Source: JAWLBW01 sp041687475
GTDB taxonomy: Bacteria > J088 > JAWLBW01
Assembly (NCBI GenBank): GCA_041687475.1
Contig: JAWLBW010000161.1
Coordinates: forward strand, 1 to 10,068
Length of the DNA stretch: 10,068 nucleotides
Direction: 5' to 3'
Below, piece after piece: positions 1-6,235 of this stretch. The notes below the pieces were generated by a model. It made no database searches. It was not told where the DNA came from and was given only the letters and a program-made list of their open reading frames with translations. Position 1 is the first letter of the stretch, and every line of letters starts with the position of its first letter. Position numbers and translations under genes: made by a program.

Positions 1-304
1 TCTGGAAGTGCACGGCGACGACATGCGACGCCGGGATCAGCGCTTCCGACTCATTCGCATATACCTGCCGTTCCTTGACCAGCACCTGCTTGTCCTTCTG
101 TATGGACGTAACCGTCTTTCTCGACAGTTTCAGGGCCAGCTGAAAGCCTTCTTCGGGCGTTTCCGTGATCAGGGTCAGCCGGGCTTCCTTTTCCGATTTC
201 TGCGACTGGGCGTGCGCCGGAACCGGCGTCAGCACTCCCGAGCAGGCAACAAGAGCCGCAACCAGAGCGGCCGGAAGATATGCGGAAAAGCGGAACGTGT
301 TCAT
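1..304 (-). CDS. Exported protein of unknown function, 5' part only
   Basis: The reading frame starts at ATG 302-304 and stays open for 101 codons to the window edge, so the C-terminus is missing. A strong Shine-Dalgarno (AGGAGGT on the minus strand, 309-315) sits 4 bases before the ATG, which fixes the start. The N-terminus is an export signal with a hydrophobic stretch at about residues 9-20. It can be read two ways: as a lipoprotein signal (L18-V19-A20-C21, a canonical lipobox) or as a signal peptidase I site after A30-H31-A32. The visible mature part (33-101) is charged and hydrophilic (KSEKEARLTL, then KTVTSIQKDKQVLVKERQ) and ends in an alternating hydrophobic run (IPASHVVAVHF), suggesting beta structure. 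I do not recognise a family. The neighbouring gene is on the same strand upstream but is separated by a strong terminator, so this is probably its own transcription unit. Confidence 0.8.
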   Translation of the reverse strand, partial: MNTFRFSAYLPAALVAALVACSGVLTPVPAHAQSQKSEKEARLTLITETPEEGFQLALKLSRKTVTSIQKDKQVLVKERQVYANESEALIPASHVVAVHFQ

Positions 305-331
305 GCAGACCTCCTCTGTCTCATCAAGCGC

Positions 332-337
332 ATGATA
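332..337 (-). promoter_or_regulatory. Possible -10 element for the gene at 1-304
   Basis: On the minus strand the hexamer TATCAT matches the sigma70 -10 consensus at 5 of 6 positions. It lies 27 bases before the ATG, which would give an untranslated leader of about 21 bases carrying the AGGAGGT site. No good -35 hexamer stands 16-18 bases upstream, so this is a weak call. Confidence 0.3.
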
Positions 338-394
338 GCGCAAGTGGTCTGCTTGCACGAGGGAGCAGGAGCAGGCGATCACACGAAAAGACAG

Positions 395-424
395 AAAAAA
401 AAGCCCCCGGCGAACCGGGGGCTT
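395..424 (-). terminator. Rho-independent terminator of the OmpA-family gene
   Basis: The stem GCCCCCGG (403-410) pairs with CCGGGGGC (415-422) across a 4-base loop, extended by AA/TT at 401-402 and 423-424. On the minus strand it runs straight into eight T (395-402). It lies 24 bases after the stop codon of the 809-residue gene, the textbook arrangement. There is no comparable T run on the plus strand, so it acts on minus-strand transcription. Confidence 0.92.
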
Positions 425-447
425 CGATGTCTTGGTGCAGACGCCGC

Positions 448-2877
448 TTATTGCGCGAGAATGCGGAATTCGACGCGACGATTCTTCTCGCGACCTTCTT
501 CCGTATCGTTCGGGGCAATAGGCCTCGACTCGCCGAAGCCGATGGACTTCAGGTTCTCGGCCGGCACACCGCGGGCAATCAGGTAGTCGCGTACCGCATC
601 GGCGCGACGCTGGCTCAGACGCAGGTTGTAGTCGTCGGAACCCTGACTGTCGGTGTGACCCTCGATGCTGATCTGCATCTTGGTGTTGTCCTTGATGGCG
701 TCGGAAATTTCGTCGAGCAGCGGGTACGAGTCGAAGAGAATCGTATCCTTACCCTGCGCGAAACGAATCTTCTCCTTGATTTCGATGGCCTCGCGGGTCA
801 CCGCAATCTTGTCGAAGCCCTGCAGCTCGAACCGAACCTGGGTGTTCTGGCCGTTCACAATCTGAACCGGCTTCTGCTCGGCCTTGTAGTTCGGCGCGGC
901 AGCCTTGACCAGGTATTCGCCGGCGGGCAGCTTCTGAATGAAACGGCCGCTTTCGGGGTCGGCGACGATGTTCGAGAACTCGCCGTTCGGCGACGAAATG
1001 ACCGCATACAGGCCGTTGCCCGACTTCGCATCGACGACCACGCCTTCGAGCGTACCCGAAGTCACGACCGGCGAAAGCACGAAGTTGACCATTGACGTGC
1101 GGCCGCTCTCGATGACGACCTGCTGCGTGGCGGGTTCGAAGCCCGCAGCCGATGCCTTGACCGTGTACGTGCCCGGAATGACCTTGTCTTCATACTGCCC
1201 GGTGTCGGGGTGCGACGCGATCGGGCGAACCTTCGGGTCGCTGAAGCTGACCACGCCGGCCACCGGCTTGCCGTCGGCGGCTTCGATCTTGCCGAGCAGC
1301 GTACCGAATGTTTCCTTGGCCTTGAGCTGGAACACGACGCTGGTCTTGCGGCGGTTCACGACGCGAATGCGCTTCGTGTCGGGATTAAAGCCGTTGGCGA
1401 TGACCTTGACGGTGTATACGTCGGGCGGAAGCTTGACCTCGAACATGCCCGTCATCGGATCGGTGGCCACGTTCGGCAGGTTGGTGCCCTCGAACGATAC
1501 CGAGGCGAGCACGGGCTTGCCCTTTTCGTCCTGCACCTTACCGGCGAACATGCCGATTTTCTCGATGGGATCGAGCTTCAGGTTGAGCGCCACTTCCTTG
1601 CCCGGCAGCACGTTTACCTTGGCGGTAGCGGGCTGGTAGTTTTCTTTCTTCGCCGTGACCTCGATTTCACCGCCGACAAACGCATACGAGGTGAACTTAC
1701 CGGTTTCGTCGGTAATCAGGTCGGTCACGTTGCGACCCGGAAAGCGAATGACCACGTCGCCCACCGGCATGCCGGTCTTGGCGTCGTTGACGAGACCGCG
1801 CACCCGGCCTTCCTTCGGCGCGGGGGGCGGGGGCGGCGTGAAGTTGTAGGTGAGCCCGAGGTTGGCCGTCCAGTCGGGCATGATCTCTTCCTTCTGGTCG
1901 GTCAGGCTGTTCAGCGGAACGGCGCCGTCGCTGAAGCCCAGAAGACCGGCGCCCAGATCGGCGTACAGGTCGACCACCAGGCCGCCCACCGGGAAGAAAC
2001 GCACGCCCGGCGTCAGGCGCTGCGGACTCGTGTTGTACACCCGAGCCTGGCTTTCGCCGCGGTCGACGCTGCCGTCGAGATCCTTATACTGCTCGGTCGT
2101 GTATTCGAGAATGATCGAAAGGTACTTCTGGGGAATTTCGATGCCCACGCCGCCGATGAAAACATCGTTGTCGGGCGGAATGGCAAGCGAATACTGAAGG
2201 TGCGACGAACCGATACCGCTGCCGCCGCCTTCCTGCGCCTCGACCACATTGGCCGTGTTGTTCCGCTCATAGCCGAAGTTCAGCAGGAAGCGGAACGGAA
2301 TCGGGTCGGCCAGGCCGGTCAGGTCGAACGTCGGCAGCAAGCGAAGCCCGAAGGACGTCGCCGAGAAGGCGGGCCCCAGGTTACCCTGCTGGGTGTTGAA
2401 CTGCACGAACCAGTCGGCGCCCAGGTAAAAGAACTCGTTCGCCTCGAAACCGAACTTCGTACCGAGGTTCAGGTCGCCGATGGACTGCACGAGCTGCGGC
2501 GATCCCTTGATGAGTTCGTCGCGGTACTGGTGCGAGCGTGAAATGCCGCCCACGAAGACTTCGAGCCAATCGGTCGGCGAGATCGTCACGTGGCCGATGG
2601 TCTCGAGGTGCTTGTGAAAGTAGTTCGGACCGATGAAGTCGTCCTGCTGCCAGTATTGAAGACCGGTGCCGATGGAGAATCGCTTCTTCCAGGGCGTGTA
2701 ACCGGAAATGACGCGGAACAGGCCAGTCTCACCGAGCCTGGTGGTGGAAAGATTCGGCGGATCCTTCCGTTCTTCTTCGGCGGCTCCCTGCAGGGCTTCC
2801 TGTGCGTAGACCTGGGCGGGTGCGAGCAAACTGAGAGTCAGCGCGAATAGAACAATCTTTCGGAAAAGATCGTGCAT
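448..2877 (-). CDS. OmpA-family outer-membrane protein with four carboxypeptidase-regulatory-like repeats
   Basis: This 809-residue protein probably anchors the outer membrane to peptidoglycan. Residues 1-25 form a signal peptide (cleavage after VYA). Residues about 50-345 look like an outer-membrane beta-barrel, rich in aromatic, glycine and alternating polar/hydrophobic strands. A proline hinge follows at 348-354. Four related beta-sandwich repeats (carboxypeptidase-regulatory-like type) then sit at about 357-436, 442-520, 525-602 and 608-686, each with a DP/DExTG turn and a Y-x-V-K/T-x-K strand. The C-terminal OmpA domain (about 695-809) carries EGHTD at 739-743 and LSQRRA at 754-759. D743 and R758 have the 15-residue spacing of the diaminopimelate-binding Asp/Arg pair known from OmpA domains. 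The start has a GGAGAG Shine-Dalgarno at 2886-2891. Promoter and terminator flank the gene, so it is monocistronic. The domain calls are firm for OmpA and the repeats; the barrel is inferred from composition. Confidence 0.93.
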   Translation of the reverse strand: MHDLFRKIVLFALTLSLLAPAQVYAQEALQGAAEEERKDPPNLSTTRLGETGLFRVISGYTPWKKRFSIGTGLQYWQQDDFIGPNYFHKHLETIGHVTISPTDWLEVFVGGISRSHQYRDELIKGSPQLVQSIGDLNLGTKFGFEANEFFYLGADWFVQFNTQQGNLGPAFSATSFGLRLLPTFDLTGLADPIPFRFLLNFGYERNNTANVVEAQEGGGSGIGSSHLQYSLAIPPDNDVFIGGVGIEIPQKYLSIILEYTTEQYKDLDGSVDRGESQARVYNTSPQRLTPGVRFFPVGGLVVDLYADLGAGLLGFSDGAVPLNSLTDQKEEIMPDWTANLGLTYNFTPPPPPAPKEGRVRGLVNDAKTGMPVGDVVIRFPGRNVTDLITDETGKFTSYAFVGGEIEVTAKKENYQPATAKVNVLPGKEVALNLKLDPIEKIGMFAGKVQDEKGKPVLASVSFEGTNLPNVATDPMTGMFEVKLPPDVYTVKVIANGFNPDTKRIRVVNRRKTSVVFQLKAKETFGTLLGKIEAADGKPVAGVVSFSDPKVRPIASHPDTGQYEDKVIPGTYTVKASAAGFEPATQQVVIESGRTSMVNFVLSPVVTSGTLEGVVVDAKSGNGLYAVISSPNGEFSNIVADPESGRFIQKLPAGEYLVKAAAPNYKAEQKPVQIVNGQNTQVRFELQGFDKIAVTREAIEIKEKIRFAQGKDTILFDSYPLLDEISDAIKDNTKMQISIEGHTDSQGSDDYNLRLSQRRADAVRDYLIARGVPAENLKSIGFGESRPIAPNDTEEGREKNRRVEFRILAQ

Positions 2878-2942
2878 GAGTTCTTCTCTCCTGCTCCGCT
2901 CGTGCAGCGAACGGTTTCGATGGTCGGAAAAAGGTTTTCAAC

Positions 2943-2971
2943 ATTAAACCGAACGCCCCCCGGGCTGTCAA
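2943..2971 (-). promoter_or_regulatory. Sigma70-type promoter of the OmpA-family gene
   Basis: On the minus strand a perfect -35 (TTGACA, 2966-2971) is followed after exactly 17 bases by TTTAAT (2943-2948, 5 of 6 to consensus). The predicted transcription start is near 2936, leaving a leader of about 60 bases before ATG 2877. This is the best promoter in the window and implies strong constitutive expression, as expected for an abundant outer-membrane protein. Confidence 0.82.
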
Positions 2972-2973
2972 GC

Positions 2974-2996
2974 AAAAAGCCTTTGCCCACAAAGGG
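2974..2996 (-). terminator. Intrinsic terminator immediately upstream of the OmpA-family promoter
   Basis: On the minus strand CCTTTG (2990-2995) pairs with CAAAGG (2980-2985) around the 4-base loop TGGG, followed by CTTTTTG (five T at 2974-2978). It ends minus-strand transcription only 3 bases before the -35 of the next promoter, insulating the OmpA-family gene from read-through. It lies 220 bases past the stop of the 3217-4716 gene, a long distance, so it may instead end a separate short RNA (see findings). Confidence 0.55.
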
Positions 2997-3039
2997 TTAG
3001 CGTACGGTCGTCGCGAAGCGACAGGGGTAGCGAACTATC
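2974..3039 (-). ncRNA. Candidate small RNA of about 66 bases
   Basis: Inference only. A promoter-like pair at 3046-3075 points into this stretch, predicting a start near 3039. The transcript would contain a perfect hairpin (GTCGC, 3-base loop, GCGAC, 3010-3022) and finish with the intrinsic terminator at 2974-2996. No open reading frame of note is present on this strand. I do not recognise an RNA family. The alternative is that this is simply the 3' untranslated end of the 3217-4716 transcript. Confidence 0.22.
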
Positions 3040-3045
3040 GCGAAG

Positions 3046-3075
3046 ATTATCTGGTGGAGTTTCAGGCGTTGCCGA
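3046..3075 (-). promoter_or_regulatory. Possible promoter inside the 2878-3216 gap
   Basis: On the minus strand TCGGCA (3070-3075, 4 of 6 to the -35 consensus) and GATAAT (3046-3051, 5 of 6 to the -10) are 18 bases apart. No gene starts just downstream on that strand; the next elements are a hairpin and a terminator. Matches of this quality can arise by chance. Confidence 0.3.
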
Positions 3076-3201
3076 GTCGTCTGCCAACGCAACATTGCGT
3101 ACCGGCTCGCAACAGCCCGTTCGGTGGGCGAAACCACATCAGGCCGCCCGTCTGCGGAACAACCCGGCAGAGACGCAGGTTCGAGGGCAGCAATCCGTTA
3201 G

Positions 3202-3218
3202 AGCGGCATCGGGCCGCT
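3202..3218 (-). other. Hairpin overlapping the stop codon of the hydrolase gene
   Basis: AGCGGC (3202-3207) and GCCGCT (3213-3218) form a 6-bp GC-rich stem with a 5-base loop. The TAG stop (3217-3219) of the phospholipase/nuclease-like gene is partly inside the stem. No T run follows on the minus strand, so it is not a standard intrinsic terminator, but it could stabilise the 3' end or aid factor-dependent termination. Confidence 0.3.
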
Positions 3219-4716
3219 ACCGCCCCTGTTGTTCGTCGATCCACTTCGCGCGACGCCGGCCGGCCTGGTCGCGTTCGTCGAGCTGCATGCGAAGCAGTCG
3301 GTCGGCCGCCGCTCGCCAGTCGGGCGCCGAGGCGGGGGCAAGGTGGGTATTCCACCAGAGGTGCATGGCGGTAGAGGCGCGAACGAGCCCCCGACTTTCG
3401 AGCCCGAGAAATTCACCCACGAGGTCGGCGGCGGCGCGCGGGTCGAGATGTCGCAGCGTCACCGCATCGCCTTTTTCGTCAAAGGCGACCTTGTAACCGG
3501 CCTTCCGCATGTCATCGACGGTTATTTCGCGGGTGAGTTCGTAAATGCGCGGCGCCTCTTCGTTTCCCTTTACAATGATGGCGTCGGCAAGCGCCTGCAG
3601 AAGGGCATCTCCATGGAGAAGTTTCGACCACTCGGTCGCGAGCCGGGCATCAGGTCGCCACAACGGCTCGACCGTCGCAAGAACGGTGTGCAGGGGCGTA
3701 CCGGCTTCGGCCCGTTCAATGGCAATGCGGAAGTATTCTTCGGACCAGGTATGGTGGTTTCCGATCATGTCGATGCCGATCTGCTTGCGATCGGCGGCCT
3801 CGCAGCGCCAGCCCCAGAGGCAGACCACCTTCTGCTTGAACCCCTCGATGGTGGCGTCGACGAAAAAGTCGTAGGTGCCTACCTGCACGGTGTGAATCTG
3901 ATTGGCCACGTCGGCCAGGTAGTGGTAGGCGTTGCCGGCGTAGATGGCTGCCAGCGCGGGCTGGTCGAAGTGGCGCGCCAGTACCGCCAGGTCGCCGTAG
4001 GCCTGCGCGCGCTCGGGTGCGAAGGTCAGCACGGGGCCGTCGAAGCCGACCGGCACGGCAAAGTCGGCCGGTCTTTCCTTGAGCACGGCGGGGTCGTCGC
4101 TCTTGGGGTTGTTGTTCAAGCCGTAGTGGGCGTGCGCCTGGCCGCTCAATTCTTCGACCCGCCCCATATTGAGAATGACCGGATCGGCCGGAATGCGCTC
4201 TCCGGTCGAAAGTCGTGCAAACCGGTCGCCGTCGCGCCACCAGCGGCCCCGGTTGCGGTAGTCGAGATCGGGATAAATCGAGCCCAGGCGTACCCACTCG
4301 ACCAGGGTTCGCTCGTCGCCGGCCTTCACGCGCGAGCGCTCGCCTTCCCAGTTCGAGGCGTGCGCGGCCACCGCGGCCGACTCGTCGAAGCCGAGCGCCG
4401 GATGGGTCGCCGCCATGCCGAAGAATTCCTTGAACGCCGCCGCATCGAACCGTGCGGCTGAGGGATACGCTTCGAGAAAACGCGACCGCAGTTCCGGGTC
4501 TGCCGTCGCCGCGAACAGTTCGTATACCTGGAGGCGAAAGCGTTCGAGCGCGCCGTCGTTCGGCATGGCGGCCGTGCGTTCGACGCCGTTGGCCTCGTCA
4601 TGGGCCAACGCGGTGGGAATGCGATAGTGAATGCCGACCGAGTAAGCCTGCACCGGGCAGGGCGAAAAGGCCGCGACGCTCGCCGCCAGAAGCATACCGA
4701 AGAGAAAGGTTTTCAT
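3217..4716 (-). CDS. Secreted phospholipase C / P1-nuclease-fold metallohydrolase
   Basis: This 499-residue protein belongs by motif to the zinc-dependent phospholipase C/S1-P1 nuclease superfamily, whose members hydrolyse phosphate esters with a three-metal centre outside the cytoplasm. Residues 1-24 are a signal peptide (cleavage after VQA). The metal ligands can be followed in order: H30 (sixth residue of the mature chain, as in P1 nuclease), D150 in SIYPD, H195 or H197, then H265-x3-D269-x5-H275 (HYLAD...QIH), and finally H322-x3-E326 (HTWSE). About 45 residues between H275 and H322 form an insertion containing C299 and C305, a possible disulfide. The N-terminal metal-binding Trp of P1 nuclease and Bacillus PLC is a Tyr here if the cleavage site is right. 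At 499 residues it is much longer than those enzymes, with an extra 170-residue, largely helical C-terminus. I chose ATG 4716; an in-frame TTG at 4752 overlaps the promoter. Substrate (lipid, nucleic acid or other) cannot be told. Confidence 0.82.
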   Translation of the reverse strand: MKTFLFGMLLAASVAAFSPCPVQAYSVGIHYRIPTALAHDEANGVERTAAMPNDGALERFRLQVYELFAATADPELRSRFLEAYPSAARFDAAAFKEFFGMAATHPALGFDESAAVAAHASNWEGERSRVKAGDERTLVEWVRLGSIYPDLDYRNRGRWWRDGDRFARLSTGERIPADPVILNMGRVEELSGQAHAHYGLNNNPKSDDPAVLKERPADFAVPVGFDGPVLTFAPERAQAYGDLAVLARHFDQPALAAIYAGNAYHYLADVANQIHTVQVGTYDFFVDATIEGFKQKVVCLWGWRCEAADRKQIGIDMIGNHHTWSEEYFRIAIERAEAGTPLHTVLATVEPLWRPDARLATEWSKLLHGDALLQALADAIIVKGNEEAPRIYELTREITVDDMRKAGYKVAFDEKGDAVTLRHLDPRAAADLVGEFLGLESRGLVRASTAMHLWWNTHLAPASAPDWRAAADRLLRMQLDERDQAGRRRAKWIDEQQGR

Positions 4717-4722
4717 GCATTC

Positions 4723-4752
4723 GGTATAGCATGCGCTCGCGAATCCGGGCAA
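4723..4752 (-). promoter_or_regulatory. Promoter placing the transcription start at the hydrolase ATG
   Basis: On the minus strand TTGCCC (4747-4752) and the extended -10 TGC-TATACC (hexamer 4723-4728) are 18 bases apart. Six bases separate the -10 from the ATG at 4716, so initiation at the usual distance would fall on the start codon itself. No Shine-Dalgarno exists upstream of the ATG, which agrees with a leaderless message. Confidence 0.5.
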
Positions 4753-4808
4753 TCGAATGCCCCCCGATGCCGGTCGATGGTGAACGATGTAGGCTGTAGT
4801 AGAACGCC

Positions 4809-5999
4809 ATGGAACGGACGAAACGCAAACTTCCGCGTACGGTTTTCGTACTGGGTCTCGTGAGCCTGCTCACCGATGCCTCGAGTGAAATGATTTACCC
4901 GCTGCTGCCCCTTTTCCTGACGGCGCTCGGGGCAGGCCCCCAGGTGCTGGGCTTCATCGAGGGAATCGCCGAAAGCACATCTTCGATACTCAAGCTGGTC
5001 GGCGGCCGGCTCTCGGATCGCCGGGGTAGAAGAAAACCTTTTGTACTGGCGGGGTACGGCCTGAGCGGCTTCGTTCGCCCCCTCACGGCACTGGCTGCAA
5101 CGCCCGCGCAGGTACTGGCCATTCGCTTTTCCGACAGGGTCGGCAAGGGGCTGCGTACGTCGCCGCGCGACGCCATGATCGGCGGCGCGACCGAGGCAAC
5201 GCAAAGGGGACGCGCCTACGGCTTTCACCGGGCCATGGATCACGCGGGCGCCGTCATCGGCCCACTGCTGGCGGCCGGAATCTTTCTGGCGCTCGGCAGC
5301 GAAGAAGGCGATATCGACGCCATGCGCATCGTTTTTCTTCTTGCGGCAATTCCCGCCCTCATGGCTTTCCTTGCCATCGTTTTCTTCGTGCGGGAACCCC
5401 GTGGCGAAGTCAGGGCCGTCGCACACTCGGAGCGCCGACCGCTGCACCGCCGGTTGAAAGCCTTCCTGGCGGTGGTCTTCCTGCTGAATCTATCGCTGTC
5501 TTCCGACGCCTTCGTGCTGCTGCGGGCGCAGGAACTGGGGGTAACCGCCGCGCAGATTCCGCTGCTGTGGGCCTTCCACCATGTGGTGAAAGTACTGGCC
5601 GGCACGCCCGGCGGCACGCTGTCGGACCGTGTCGGCCGCAGAACCGCGTTGAACCTGGGGTACGCCGTTTATATCGCTTCGTACGTGCTGCTGGCCTTTG
5701 CCTCGGAGGCCTGGCATGCATGGGCAATCATGGCCGTGTACGCGCTGTATTTCGGTCTGACGGAGGGCGCCGAGAAGGCGCTGGTCAACGATCTGGCCCG
5801 CGGCGAGCAGCTTGGCTCGGCTTTCGGCGCCTATCACCTGGTGGTTGGCATGGCGGCTTTTCCGGCCTCGGCCCTCTTCGGTCTGTTGTGGGAATACGGC
5901 GGCCCGCGCCCGGCATTTCTGGCGGGCGCCTCCCTAGCCCTGGCCGGCATCGTCTTCTTGAACATCGTGCTCAGGTCAAGGAAAGAGCCGCCTTCCTGA
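4809..5999 (+). CDS. Major facilitator superfamily transporter, 12 helices
   Basis: This 396-residue inner-membrane secondary transporter has the length and hydrophobicity pattern of a 12-helix MFS permease. The MFS loop 2-3 signature GGRLSDRRGRRK is at 65-76 and its second-half counterpart GGTLSDRVGRR at 268-278, confirming two six-helix halves joined by a basic cytoplasmic loop (about 195-218). Helix 1 has a buried acidic residue (D23 in LLTDASSE), and RVGKGLRTSPRD (110-121) is a conserved block of the subfamily starting with DASSEMIYPLLP. A second acidic cluster, EGAEKALVND, is at 319-328. These suggest proton-coupled transport, but no substrate can be assigned. The gene is divergent from the hydrolase, with 92 bases between the two starts. 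No clear Shine-Dalgarno precedes the ATG. No convincing terminator follows, and the next gene begins about 236 bases on. Confidence 0.9.
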   Translation: MERTKRKLPRTVFVLGLVSLLTDASSEMIYPLLPLFLTALGAGPQVLGFIEGIAESTSSILKLVGGRLSDRRGRRKPFVLAGYGLSGFVRPLTALAATPAQVLAIRFSDRVGKGLRTSPRDAMIGGATEATQRGRAYGFHRAMDHAGAVIGPLLAAGIFLALGSEEGDIDAMRIVFLLAAIPALMAFLAIVFFVREPRGEVRAVAHSERRPLHRRLKAFLAVVFLLNLSLSSDAFVLLRAQELGVTAAQIPLLWAFHHVVKVLAGTPGGTLSDRVGRRTALNLGYAVYIASYVLLAFASEAWHAWAIMAVYALYFGLTEGAEKALVNDLARGEQLGSAFGAYHLVVGMAAFPASALFGLLWEYGGPRPAFLAGASLALAGIVFLNIVLRSRKEPPS

Positions 6000-6235
6000 G
6001 TTTGTTCGCGTTGCCCGCCAAAGGAAGGCCGACTTTGCCCCCGCGTTGGCCGTCACCGGACTTCGAACCGGCTTTGCGGTGCGCTTGCTTCGACGAGCGA
6101 CGCCGACTCGAGATTGATTCGGCAGCGATAAATCCACGATTGCCGACGTCCCTCCCCCTCTTTACGCGGATACAGGCGCTCCTTTCAGGTTCCCGGTATT
6201 CTGTTGAGAGTCATTTCATTGTGGAACATCGACCG

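Noticed and set aside
1210..2541. Long open frame (443 codons) on the plus strand opposite the OmpA-family gene
   Set aside because: It is antisense to a gene with clear domains, promoter and terminator; the translation is rich in His, Arg, Gly and Val as expected for the complement of GC-rich codons, and has no ribosome site.
3174..3190. T-loop-like string GGTTCGA suggesting a tRNA end or attachment site
   Set aside because: The flanking bases do not form a 5-bp T stem and no acceptor or anticodon arms can be found.
3229..4461. Long open frame (410 codons) on the plus strand opposite the hydrolase gene
   Set aside because: It is antisense to a protein with a signal peptide and ordered metal ligands; the composition is shadow-like.
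5567..6235. Upstream extension of the methyltransferase frame into the transporter gene
   Set aside because: The frame is open by chance; the extension overlaps the MFS gene in another frame and is Arg/Pro/Gly-rich, while family homology begins near 6236.
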